64,000 bases of DNA from Saccoglossus kowalevskii (Eukaryota > Hemichordata > Enteropneusta > Harrimaniidae), in contig NW_003126641.1 of assembly GCF_000003605.2 (NCBI RefSeq), forward strand, positions 1 through 64,000. The letters are read 5' to 3'. Positions 41,508 through 54,769 of this stretch are shown here, in pieces. Under the pieces are notes generated by a model that was given only the letters and a program-made list of their open reading frames with translations, made no database searches and was not told the origin of the DNA. A program made the translations under genes and the position numbers. Positions within the stretch are counted from its first letter, which is position 1, and every line of letters begins with the position of its first letter.

Positions 41508-42720
41508 TATGCTTGTGTGTGTGTGACAACAGACCCACACAATTGACCATGTATTTTAAAATGTATTAAAAAAGCCAAACATTGTAAATACGGTATCGTT
41601 TATGCTTGTATGTGTGTTAACGGACTCACACAATTGACCATGTATTTTAAAATGTATTAAAAAGCCAAACATTGTAAATACTGTATCGTTTATGCTTGTG
41701 TGTGTGTGACAACAGACCCACACAATTGACCATGTATTTTAAAATGTATTAAAAAAGCTAAACATTGTAAATACTGTATCGTGCATGCTTGTGTGTGTGT
41801 GACAACAGACCCACACAATTGACCATGTATTTTAAAATGTATTTAAAAAGCCAAACATTGTAAATACTGTATCGTGCATGCTTGTGTGTGTGTGACAACA
41901 GACCCACACAATTGACAATGTATTTTAAAATGTATTAAAAAAGCCAAACATTGTAAATACTGTATCGTTTATGCTTGTGTGTTAACAGACTCATCACACA
42001 ATTGACCATGTATTTTAAAACGTATTAAAAAGCCAAACATTGTATATACTGTATCGTTTATGCTTGTGTGTTAACAGACCCACACAATTGACCATGTATT
42101 TTAAAATGTATTAAAAAGCCAAACATTGTAAATTTTGTATCGTTTATGCTTGTGTGTTAACAGACCCACACAATTGACCATGTATTTTAAAATGTATTAA
42201 AAAAGCCAAACATTGTAAATACTGTATCGTGCATGCGTGTGTGTTAACAGACCCACACAATTGACCATGTATTTTAAAATGTATTAAAAAGCCAAACATT
42301 GTAAATACTGTATCGTTTATGCTTGTGTGTTAACAGACCCACACAATTGACCATGTATTTTAAAATGTATTTAAAAAGCCAAACATTGTAAATACTGTAT
42401 CGTTTATGCTAGTGTGTTAACAGACCCACACAATTGACCATGTATTTTAAAATGTATTTAAAAAGCCAAACATTGTAAATACTGTATCGTGCATGCGTGT
42501 GTGTTAACAGACCCACACAATTGACCATGTATTTTAAAATGTATTAAAAAGCCAAACATTGTAAATACTGTATCGTTTATGCTTGTGTGTTAACAGACCC
42601 ACACAATTGACCATGTATTTTAAAATGTATTTAAAAAGCCAAACATTGTAAATACTGTATCGTTTATGCTTGTGTGTTAACAGACCCACACAATTGACCA
42701 TGTATTTTATAATGTATTTA
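41508..42720. repeat. Duplicated family II segment, copy at 41.5 kb
   Basis: Partner of 8508-9800. It lacks one of the two consecutive TGCATGCGTGTG monomers found at 9.23-9.32 kb. ACTCATCACAC near 41990 and TTTTATAATG near 42707 confirm shared ancestry. It forms the left edge of the second family II domain. Confidence 0.85.
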
Positions 42721-44689
42721 AAAAGCCAAACATTGTAAATACTGTATCGTTTATGCTTGTGTGTTAACAGACTCACACAATTGACCATGTATTTTAAAAT
42801 GTATTAAAAAAGCCAGACATTGTAAATACTGTATCGTTTATGCTTGTGTGTGTGTTAACGGGCCCACACAATTGACCATGTATTTTAAAATGTATTAAAA
42901 AAACGAAACATTGTAAATACTGTATCGTTTATGCTTGTGTGTGTGACAACAGACCCACACAATTGACCATGTATTTTAAAATGTATTAAAAAGCCAAACA
43001 TTGTAAATACGGTATCGTTTATGCTTGTATGTGTGTTAACGGACCCACACAATTGACCATGTATTTTAAAATGTATTAAAAAGCCAAACATTGTAAATAC
43101 TATATCGTGCATGCTTGTGTATTAACAGAACCACACAATTGACCATGTATTTTAAAATGTATTAAAAAAGCTAAACATTGTAAATACTGTATCGTGCATG
43201 CTTGTGTGTGTGTGACAACAGACCCACACAATTGACCATGTATTTTAAAATGTATTAAAAAAGCCAAACATTGTAAATACTGTATCGTGCATGCTTGTGT
43301 GTGTGTGACAAAAGACCCACACAATTGACTATGTATTTTAAAATGTATTAAAAAAGCCAAACATTGTAAATACTGTATCGTTTATGCTTGTGTGTTAACA
43401 GACTCACACAATTGACCATGTATTTTAAAACGTATTAAAAAGCCAAACATTGTATATACTGTATCGTTTATGCTTGTGTGTTAACAGACCCACACAATTG
43501 ACCATGTATTTTAAAATGTATTAAAAAGCCAAACATTGTAAATACTGTATCGTTTATGCATGTGTGTTAACAGACCCACACAATTGACCATGTATTTTAA
43601 AATGTATTAAAAAAGCCAAACATTGTAAATACTGTATCGTGCATGCGTGTGTGTTAACAGACCCACACAATTGACCATGTATTTTAAAATGTATTAAAAA
43701 GCCAAACATTGTAAATACTGTATCGTTTATGCTTGTGTGTTAACAGACCCACACAATTGACCATGTATTTTAAAATGTATTTAAAAAGCCAAACATTGTA
43801 AATACTGTATCGTTTATGCTAGTGTGTTAACAGACCCACACAATTGACCATGTATTTTAAAATGTATTTAAAAAGCCAGACATTGTAAATACTGTATCGT
43901 TTATGCTTGTGTGTGTGTTAACAGTCCCACACAATTGACCATGTATTTTAAAATGTATCAAAAAAGCCAAACATTGCAAATACTGTATCGTTTATGCTGT
44001 GTGTGTTAACGGACCCACACAATTGACCATGTATTTTAAAATGTATTTAAAAAGCCAAACATTGTAAATACTGTATCGTTTATGCTTGTGTGTTAACAGA
44101 CCCACACAATTGACCATGTATTTTAAAATGTATTATAAAAGCCAAACATTGTAAATAGTGTATCGTTTATGCTTGTGTGTTAACAGACCCACACAATTGA
44201 CCATGTATTTTAAAATGTATTAAAAAGCCAAACATTGTCAATACTGTATCGTTTATGCTTGTGTGTGTGTGACAACAGACCCACACAATTGACCATGTAT
44301 TTTAAAATGTATTAAAAAAGCCAAACATTGTAAATACTGTATCGTGCATGCTTGTGTATTAACAGAACCACACAATTGACCATGTATTTTAAAATGTATT
44401 AAAAAAGCCAAACACTGTAAATACTGTATCGTACATGCTTGTGTGTTAACAGACCCACACAATTGACCATGTATTTTAAAATGTATTAAAAAATCCAAAC
44501 ATTGCAAATACTGTATCGTTTATGCTTGTGTATGTGTGTTAACAGACCCACACAATTGACCATGTATTTTAAAATGTATTAAAAAAGCCAAACATTGTAA
44601 ATACTGTATCGTTTATGCTTGTGTGTGTGTTAACGGACTCACACAATTGATCATGTATTTTAAAATGTATTAAAAAAGCCATACATTGT

Positions 44690-45490
44690 AAATACTGTAT
44701 CGTTTATGCTTGTTTGTGTGTGACAACAGACTCACACAATTGACCATGTATTTTAAAATGTATTAAAAAAGCCAAACATTGTAAATACTGTATCGTGCAT
44801 GCTTGTGTGTGTGTGACAACAGACCCACACAATTGACTATGTATTTTAAAATGTATTAAAAGAGCCAAACACTGTAAATACTGTATCGTGCATGCTTGTG
44901 TGTTAACAGACCCACACAATTGACCATGTATTTTAAAATGTATTAAAAAAGCCAAACACTGTAAATACTGTATCGTGTATGCTTGTGTGTGTGTGACAAC
45001 AGACCCACACAATTGACCATGTATTTTAAAATGTATTAAAAAAGCCAAACATTGGAAATACTGTATCGTGTATGCTTGTGTGATAACAGACCCACAAAAT
45101 TGACCATGTATTTTAAAATGTATTAAAAAAGCCAAACATTGCAAATACTGTATCGTTTATGCTTGTGTATGTGTGTTAACAGACCCACACAATTGACCAT
45201 GTATTTTAAAATGTATTAAAAAAGCCAAACATTGTAAATAATATATCGTTTATGCTTGTGTGTTAACAGACTCACACAATTGACCATGTATTTTAAAATG
45301 TATTAAAAAAGCCATACATTGTAAATACTATATCGTTTATGCTTGTGTGTTAACAGACTCACACAAATGACCATGTATTTTAAAATGTATTAAAAAAGCC
45401 AAACATTGTAAATACTGTATCGCATATGCTTGTGTGTTAACAGGCCCACACAATTGACCATGTATTTTAAAATGTATCAAAAAAGCCAAA
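44690..45490. repeat. Third copy of the 5.6-6.4-kb segment
   Basis: It matches 5620-6420 at offset 39,072, including AAAAGAGCC, CACTGTAAATAC, CATTGGAAATAC, CACAAAATTG and the TGTATCAAAA monomer at the right end (6401 and 45473), which the 35.9-kb copy lacks. Several single-base changes separate it from the other copies. Confidence 0.83.
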
Positions 45491-47402
45491 CATTGCAAAT
45501 ACTGTATCGTTTATGCTTGTGTGTTAACAGACCCACACAATTGACCATGTATTTTAAAATGTATTAAAAAGCCAAACATTGTAAATACTGTATCGTTTAT
45601 GCTTGTGTGTTAACAGACCCACACAATTGACCATGTAATTTAAAATGTATTAAAAAAGCCAGACATTGTAAATACTGTATCGTTTATGCTTGTGTGTGTG
45701 TTAACGGGCCCACACAATTGACCATGTATTTTAAAATGTATTAAAAAAACCAAACATTGTAAATACTGTATCGTTTATGCTTGTGTGTGTGACAACAGAC
45801 CCACACAATTGACCATGTATTTTAAAACGTATTAAAAAGCCAAACATTGTAAATACGGTATCGTTTATGCTTGTATGTGTGTTAACGGACCCACACAATT
45901 GACCATGTATTTTAAAATGTATTAAAAAGCCAAACATTGTAAATACTGTATCGTTTATGCTTGTGTGTGTGTGACAACAGACCCACACAATTGACCATGT
46001 ATTTTAAAATGTATTAAAAAAGCTAAACATTGTAAATACTGTATCGTGCATGCTTGTGTGTGTGTGACAACAGACCCACACAATTGACCATGTATTTTAA
46101 AAGGTATTAAAAAAGCCAAACATTGTAAATACTGTATCGTGCATGCTTGTGTGTGTGTGCCAACAGACCCACACAATTGACTATGTATTTTAAAATGTAT
46201 TAAAAAAGCCAAACATTGTAAATACTGTATCGTTTATGCTTGTGTGTTAACAGACCCCACACAATTGACCATGTATTTTAAAATGTATTAAAAAGCCAAA
46301 CATTGTAAATACTGTATCGTTTATGCTTGTGTGTTAACAGACCCACACAATTGACCATGTATTTTAAAATGTACTAAAAAGCCAAACATTGTAAATACTG
46401 TATCGTTTATGCTTGTGTGTGTGTGACAACAGACCCAGACAATTGACCATGTATTTTAAAATGTATTAAAAAAGCCAAACATTGTAAATACTGTATAGTT
46501 TATGCTTGTGTGTTAACAGACCCACACAATTGACCATGTATTTTAAAATGTATTAAAAAAGCCAAACATTGTAAATACGGTATCGTTTATGCTTGTATGT
46601 GTGTTAACGGACCCACACAATTGACCATGTATTTTAAAATGTATTAAAAAGCCAAACATTGTAAATACTGTATCGTTTATGCTTGTGTGTGTGTGACAAC
46701 AGACCCACACAATTGACCATGTATTTTAAAATGTATTAAAAAAGCTAAACATTGTAAATACTGTATCGTGCATGCTTGTGTGTGTGTGACAACAGACCCA
46801 CACAATTGACCATGTATTTTAAAATGTATTAAAAAAGCCAAACATTGTAAATACTGTATCGTGCATGCTTGTGTGTGTGTGACAAAAGACCCACACAATT
46901 GACTATGTATTTTAAAATGTATTAAAAAAGCCAAACATTGTAAATACTGTATCGTTTATGCTTGTGTGTTAACAGACTCACACAATTGACCATGTATTTT
47001 AAAACGTATTAAAAAGCCAAACATTGTATATACTGTATCGTTTATGCTTGTGTATTAACAGACCCACACAATTGACCATGTATTTTAAAATGTATTAAAA
47101 AGCCAAACATTGTAAATACTGTATCGTTTATGCATGTGTGTTAACAGACCCACACAATTGACCATGTATTTTAAAATGTATTAAAAAAGCCAAACATTGT
47201 AAATACTGTATCGTGCATTGCGTGTGTGTTAACAGACCCACACAATTTGACCATGTATTTTAAAATGTATTAAAAAGCCAAACATTGTAAATACTGTATC
47301 GTTTATGCTTGTGTGTCTGTGACAACAGACCCAAACAATTGACCATGTATTTTAAAATGTATTAAAAAGCCAAACATTGTATATACTGTATCGTTTATGC
47401 TT

Positions 47403-47426
47403 GTGTGTGTGTGTGTGTGTGTGTGT
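47403..47426. repeat. GT-run expansion, 24 bases
   Basis: It follows TTGTATATACTG near the left end of the third family I domain. Shorter members in the same context are at 2465-2482, 25039-25054, 28682-28697, 34304-34319, 38848-38865, 39691-39708 and 48775-48790. Confidence 0.95.
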
Positions 47427-47871
47427 TAACAGACCCACACAATTGACCATGTATTTTAAAATGTATTAAAAAAGACAAACATTGCAAATACTGTATCGTT
47501 TATGCTTGTGTGTGTGTTAACGGACCCACACAATTGACCATGTATTTTAAAATGTATTAAAAAGCCAAACATTGTAAATACTGTATCGTTTATGCTTGTG
47601 TGTTAACAGACCCGCACAATTGACCATGTACTAGTATTTTAAAATGTATTAAAAAGCCAAACATTGTAAATACTGTATCGTTTATGCTTGTGTGTTAACA
47701 GACCCACACAATTGACCATGTACTAGTATTTTAAAATGTATTAAAAAAGCGAAACATTGTAAATACTGTATCGCATATGCTTGTGTGTTAACAGACCCAC
47801 ACAATTGACCATGTACTAGTATTTTAAAATGTATTAAAAAGCCAAACATTGTAAATACTGTATCGTTTATA

Positions 47872-49771
47872 CTTGTGACAACAGACCCACACAATTGACC
47901 ATGTATTTTAAAATGTATTAAAAAAGCCAAACATTGTAAATACTGTATCGTTTATGCTTGTGTGTTAACAGACTCACACAATTGACCATGTATTTTAAAA
48001 TGTATTAAAAAAGTATTAAAAAAGCCAAACATTGTAAATACTGTATCGTTTATGCTTGTCTGTTAACAGACCCACACAATTGACCATGTATTTTAAAATG
48101 TATTAAAAAAACCAGACATTGTAAATACTGTATCGTTTATGCTTGTGTGTGTGTTACGGACCCACACAATTGACATGTATTTTAAAATGTATTAAAAAAC
48201 CAAACATTGTAAATACTGTATCGTTTATGCTTGTGTGTGTGTGACAACAGACCCACACAATTGACCATGTATTTTAAAATGTATAAAAAGCCAAAAATTG
48301 TAAATACTGTATCGTTTATGCTTGTGTGTGTGTTAACGGACAACAGACCCACACAATTGACCATGTATTTTAAAATGTATTAAAAAAGCCAAACATTGTA
48401 AATACTGTATCGTTTATGCTTGTGTGTTAACAGACTCACACAATTGACCATGTATTTTAAAATGTATTAAAAAAGCCAAACATTGTAAATACTATATCGT
48501 TTATGCTTGTGTGTTAACAGACTCACACAATTGACCATGTATTTTAAAATGTATTATAAAAGCCGAACATTGTAAATACTGTATCGCATATGCTTGTGTG
48601 TTAACAGGCCCACACAATTGACCATGTATTTTAAAATGTATTAAAAAAGCCAAACATTGTAAATATTGTATCGTTTATGCGTGTGTGTGTATGACAACAG
48701 ACCCACACAATTGACCATGTATTTTAAAATGTATTAAAAAGCCAAACATTGTATATACTGTATCGTTTATGCTTGTGTGTGTGTGTGTGTTAACAGACCC
48801 ACACAATTGACCATGTATTTTAAAATGTATTAAAAAAGACAAACATTGCAAATACTGTATCGTTTATGCTTGTGTGTGTGTTAACGGACCCACACAATTG
48901 ACCATGTATTTTAAAATGTATTAAAAAAGCCAAACATTGTAAACACTGTATCGTGCATGCTTGTGTGTTAACAGACCCACACAATTGACCATGTACTAGT
49001 ATTTTAAAATGTATTAAAAAGCCAAACATTGTAAATACTGTATCGCATATGCTTGTGTGTTAACAGGCCCACACAATATACCATGTATTTTAAAATGTAT
49101 TTAAAAAGCCAAACATTGTATATACTGTATCGTTTATGCTTGTGTGTTAACAGACCCACACAATTGAGCATGTATTTTAAAATGTATTAAAAAAGCCAAA
49201 CATTGTAAATACTGTATCGTTTATGCTTGTGTGTTAACAGACCCACACAATTGACCATGTATTTTAAAATGTATTTAAAAAGCCAAACATTGTAAATACT
49301 GTATCGTGTATGCTTGTGTGTGTGTGTGACAACAGACCCACACAATTGACCATGTATTTTAAAATGTATTTAAAAAGGCCACACATTGTAAATACTGTAT
49401 CGTGTATGCTTGTGTGTCAACAGAGCCACACAATTGACCATGTATTTTAAAATGTATTAAAAAGCCAAACATTGTAAATACTGTATCGTTTATGCTTGTG
49501 TGTTAACAGACACACACAATTGACCATGTACTAGTATTGTAAAATGTATTAAAAAGCCAAACATTGTAAATACTGTATCGTTTATGCTTGTGTGTTAACA
49601 GACCCACACAATTGACCATGTACTAGTATTTTAAAATGTATTAAAAAAGCCAAACATTGTAAATACTGTATCGTGCATGCTTGTGTGTTAACAGACCCAC
49701 ACAATTGACCATGTACTAGTATTTTAAAATGTATTAAAAAGCCAAACATTGTAAATACTGTATCGTTTATA
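47872..49771. repeat. Family I higher-order unit, anchor spacing 1900 bp
   Basis: It contains a 12-bp insertion near 48010, an irregular stretch at 48.15-48.35 kb, a 16-base GT run (48775-48790), a CATATGC/ATATACC monomer, TGTCAACAGAGCC near 49417 and a CTAGTATTGTAAAATG monomer near 49530. Confidence 0.76.
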
Positions 49772-51132
49772 CTTGTGACAACAGACCCACACAATTGACC
49801 ATGTATTTTAAAATGTATTAAAAAAGCCAAACATTGTAAATACTGTATCGTTTATGCTTGTGTGTTAACAGACTCACACAATTGACCATGTATTTTAAAA
49901 TGTATTAAAAAAGTATTAAAAAAGCCAAACATTGTAAATACTGTATCGTTTATGCTTGTCTGTTAACAGACCCACACAATTGACCATGTATTTTAAAATG
50001 TATTAAAAAAACCAGACATTGTAAATACTGTATCGTTTATGCTTGTGTGTGTGTTAACGGACCCACACAATTGACCATGTATTTTAAAATGTATTAAAAA
50101 AACCAAACATTGTAAATACTGTATCGTTTATGCTTGTGTGTGTGTGACAACAGACCCACACAATTGACCATGTATTTTAAAATGTATTAAAAAGCCAAAA
50201 ATTGTAAATACTGTATCGTTTATGCTTGTGTGTGTTAACGGACCCACACAATTGACCATGTATTTTAAAATGTATTAAAAAGCCAAACATTGTAAATACT
50301 GTATCGTTTATGCTTGTGTGTGTGTGACAACAGACCCACTCAATTGACTATGTATTTTAAAATGTATTAAAAAAGCAAAACATTGTAAATACTGTATCGT
50401 GCATGCTAGTGTGTTAACAGACCTACACAATTGACCATGTATTTTAAAATGTATTTAAAAAGCCAAACATTGTAAATACTGTATCGTGTATGCTTGTGTG
50501 TGTGTGACAAGAGACCCACACAATTGACCATGTATTTTAAAATGTATTAAAAAAGGCCACACATTGTCAATACTGTATCGTGTATGCTTGTGTGTCAACA
50601 GAGCCACACAATTGACCATGTATTTTAAAATGTATTAAAAAGCCAAACATTGTAAATACTGTATCGTTTATGCTTGTGTGTTAACAGACACACACAATTG
50701 ACCATGTACTGGTATTTTAAAATGTATTAAAAAGCCAAACATTGTAAATACTGTATCGTTTATGCTTGTGTGTTAACAGACCCACACAATTGACCATGTA
50801 CTAGTATTTTAAAATGTATTAAAAAAGCCAAACATTGTAAATACTGTATCGTGCATGCTTGTGTGTTAACAGACCCACACAATTGACCATGTACTAGTAT
50901 TTTAAATGTATTAAAAGCCAAACATTGTAAATACTGTATCGTTTATGCTTGTGTGTTAACAGACCCACACAATTGACCATGTACTAGTATTTTAAAATGT
51001 ATTAAAAAAGCCAAACATTGTAAATACTGTATCGTGCATGCTTGTGTGTTAACAGACCCACACAATTGACCATGTACTAGTATTTTAAAATGTATTAAAA
51101 AGCCAAACATTGTAAATACTGTATCGTTTATA
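49772..51132. repeat. Family I higher-order unit, anchor spacing 1361 bp
   Basis: The shortest anchor interval in the window. It contains the 12-bp insertion near 49910, GCAAAACATTG and ACAGACCTACAC monomers, ACAAGAGACC near 50508, an ACTGGTATTTT variant of the CTAGTA insertion near 50708, and four CTAGTA monomers at its end where other units have two. Confidence 0.77.
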
Positions 51133-54100
51133 CTTGTGACAACAGACCCACACAATTGACCATGTATTTTAAAATGTATTAAAAAAGCCAAACATTGTAA
51201 ATACTGTATCGTTTATGCTTGTGTGTTAACAGACTCATACAATTGACCATGTATTTTAAAATGTATTAAAAAAGTATTAAAAAAGCCAAACATTGTAAAT
51301 ACTGTATCGTTTATGCTTGTCTGTTAACAGACCCACACAATTGACCATGTATTTTAAAATGTATTAAAAAAACCAGACATTGTAAATACTGTATCGTTTA
51401 TGCTTGTGTGTGTGTTAACGGACCCACACAATTGACCATGTATTTTAAAATGTATTAAAAAAACCAAGCATTGTAAATACTGTATCGTTTATGCTTGTGT
51501 GTGTGTGACAACAGACCCACACAATTGACCATGTATTTTAAAATGTATTAAAAAGCCAAAAATTGTAAATACTGTATCGTTTATGCTTGTGTGTGTGTTA
51601 ACGGACCCACACAATTGACCATGTATTTTAAAATGTATTAAAAAGCCAAACATTGTAAATACTGTATCGTTTATGCTTGTGTGTGTGTGACAACAGACCC
51701 ACACAATTGACCATGTATTTTAAAATGTATTAAAAAAGCCAAACATTGTAAATACTGTATCGTTTATGCTTGTGTGTTAACAGACTCACACAATTGACCA
51801 TGTATTTTAAAATGTATTAAAAAAGCCAAACATTGTAAATACTATATCGTTTATGCTTGTGTGTTAACAGTCTCACACAATTGACCATGTATTTTAAAAT
51901 GTATTAAAAAAGCCGAACATTGTAAATACTGTATCGCATATGCTTGTGTGTTAACAGGCCCACACAATTGACCATGTATTTTAAAATGTATTAAAAAAGC
52001 CAAACATTGTAAATATTGTATCGTTTATGCGTGTGTGTGTATGACAACAGACCCACACAATTGACCATGTATTTTAAAATGTATTAAAAAATCCAAACAT
52101 TGTAAATACTGTATCGTGCATGCTTGTGTGTTAACAGACCCACACAATTGACCATGTATTTTAAAATGTATTAAAAAGCCAAACATTGTAAATACTGTAT
52201 CGTTTATGCTTGTGTGTGTGTGTGACAACAGACCCACGCAATTGACCATGTACTAGTATTTTAAAATGTATAAAAAAAGCCAAACATTGTAAATACTGTA
52301 TCGTTTATGCTTGTGTGTCTGTGACAACAGACCCAAACAATTGACCATGTATTTTAAAATGTATTAAAAAGCCAAACATTGTAAATACTGTATCGTTTAT
52401 GCTTGTGTGTCTGTGACAACAGACCCAAACAATTGACCATGTATTTTAAAATGTATTAAAAAGCCAAACATTGTATATACTGTATCGTTTATGCTTGTGT
52501 GTGTGTTAACAGACCCACACAATTGACCATGTATTTTAAAATGTATTAAAAAAGACAAACATTTCAAATACTGTATCGTTTATGCTTGTGAGTGTGTTAA
52601 CGGACCCACACAATTGACCATGTATTTTAAAATGTATTAAAAAGCCAAACATTGTAAATACTGTATCGTGCATGCTTGTGTGTTAACAGACCCACACAAT
52701 TGACCATGTACTAGTATTTTAAAATGTATTAAAAAGCCAAACATTGTAAATACTGTATCGCATATGCTTGTGTGTTAACAGGCCCACACAATATACCATG
52801 TATTTTAAAATGTATTTAAAAAGCCAAACATTGTAAATACTGTATCGTTTATGCTTGTGTGTTAACAGACCCACACAATTGAGCATGTATTTTAAAATGT
52901 ATTAAAAAAGCCAAACATTGTAAATACTGTATCGTTTATGCTTGTGTGTTAACAGACCCACACAATTGACCATGTATTTTAAAATGTATTAAAAAAGCCA
53001 GACATTGTAAATACTGTATCGTTTATGCTTGTGTGTGTGATAACAGACCCACACAATTGATCATGTATTTTAAAATGTATTAAAAAGCCAAACATTGTAA
53101 ATACTGTATCGTTTATGCTTGTGTGTGTGTGACAACAGACCCACACAATTGACCATGTATTTTAAAATGTATTAAAAAGCCAAACATTGTAAATACTGTA
53201 TCGTTTATGCTGTGTGTGTTAACAGACCCACACAATTGAGCATGTATTTTAAAATGTATTAAAAAAGCCAAACATTGTAAATACTGTATCGCATATGCTT
53301 GTGTGTATTGAGCATGTATTTTAAAATGTATTAAAAAAGCCAAACATTGTAAATACTGTATCGTTTATGCTTGTGTGTTAACAGACCCACACAATTGACC
53401 ATGTATTTTAAAATGTATTAAAAAAGCCAGACATTGTAAATACTGTATCGTTTATGCTTGTGTGTGTGTTAACAGACCCACACAATTGATCATGTATTTT
53501 AAAATGTATTAAAAAGCCAAACATTGTAAATACTGTATCGTTTATGCTTGTGTGTGTGTGACAACAGACCCACACAATTGACCATGTATTTTAAAATGTA
53601 TTAAAAAAGCCAAACATTGTAAATACTGTATCGTGGATGCTTGTGTGTGTGTTAACGGACCCACACAATTGACCATGTATTTTAAAAAGTATTAAAAAGC
53701 CAAACATTGTAAATACTGTATCGTTTATGCTTGTGTGTGTGTGACAACAGACCCACACAATTGACTATGTATTTTAAAATGTATTAAAAAAGCAAAACAT
53801 TGTAAATACTGTATCATGCATGCTAGTGTGTTAACAGACCTACACAATTGACCATGTATTTTAAAATGTATTTAAAAAGCCAAACATTGTAAATACTGTA
53901 TCGTGTATGCTTGTGTGTGTGTGACAAGAGACCCACACAATTGACCATGTATTTTAAAATGTATTAAAAAAGGCCACACATTGTCAATACTGTATCGTGT
54001 ATGCTTGTGTGTCAACAGAGCCACACAATTGACCATGTATTTTAAAATGTATTAAAAAGCCAAACATTGTAAATACTGTATCGTTTATGCTTGTGTGTTA

Positions 54101-54362
54101 ACAGACACACACAATTGACCATGTACTGGTATTTTAAAATGTATTAAAAAGCCAAACATTGTAAATACTGTATCGTTTATGCTTGTGTGTTAACAGACCC
54201 ACACAATTGACCATGTACTAGTATTTTAAAATGTATTAAAAAAGCCAAACATTGTAAATACTGTATCGTGCATGCTTGTGTGTTAACAGACCCACACAAT
54301 TGACCATGTACTAGTATTTTAAAATGTATTAAAAAGCCACTGTAAATACTGTATCGTTTATG
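51133..54362. repeat. Long anchor interval (3230 bp)
   Basis: It contains the 12-bp insertion near 51270, a stretch similar to 1.5-2.4 kb, the duplicated segment 52525-53780 and a terminal CTAGTA pair with GCCACTG near 54336. Confidence 0.74.
52525..53780. repeat. Duplicated family I segment, copy at 52.5 kb
   Basis: Partner of 18245-19500. Beyond about 53.77 kb it continues instead like 21.3-22.4 kb: GCAAAACATTG, GCTAGTGTG, ACAGACCTACAC, ACAAGAGACC and AGACACACAC. Confidence 0.87.
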
Positions 54363-54769
54363 CTTGTGACAACAGACCCACACAATTGACCATGTATTTT
54401 AAAATGTATTAAAAAAGCCAAACATTGTAAATACTGTATCGTTTATGCTTGTGTGTTAACAGACTCACACAATTGACCATGTATTTTAAAATGTATTAAA
54501 AAAGTATTAAAAAAGCCAAACATTGTAAATACTGTATCGTTTATGCTTGTCTGTTAACAGACCCACACAATTGACCATGTATTTTAAAATGTATTAAAAA
54601 GCCAAACATTGTAAATACTGTATCGTTTATGCTTGTGTGTTAACAGACCCACACAATTGACCATGTACTAGTATTTAAAATGTATTAAAAAAGCCAAACA
54701 TTGCAAATACTGTATCGTTTATGCTTGTGTATGTGTGTTGGCAGACCCACACAATTGACCATGTATTTT

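Larger units (their letters stand above)
41480..47290. repeat. Family II domain (second)
   Basis: I saw no CTAGTA monomer and no 12-bp insertion between about 41.3 and 47.6 kb, although both are common on each side. The left part matches about 8.5-9.8 kb at a constant offset of 33,000, with one monomer fewer. The middle matches 5.62-6.42 kb at offset 39,072. The right end matches 2.88-3.3 kb at offset 43,669. The block interrupts the family I anchor series, giving the longest gap inside the main series (6900 bp). Confidence 0.75.

Noticed and set aside
8581-41581. The exactly round 33,000-bp offset as a sign of artificial joining
   Set aside because: Other matched pairs have offsets of 34,280, 45,840, 30,762, 39,072 and 6003, so the round number is most likely chance. 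Read-level checks of the pair are still worthwhile.
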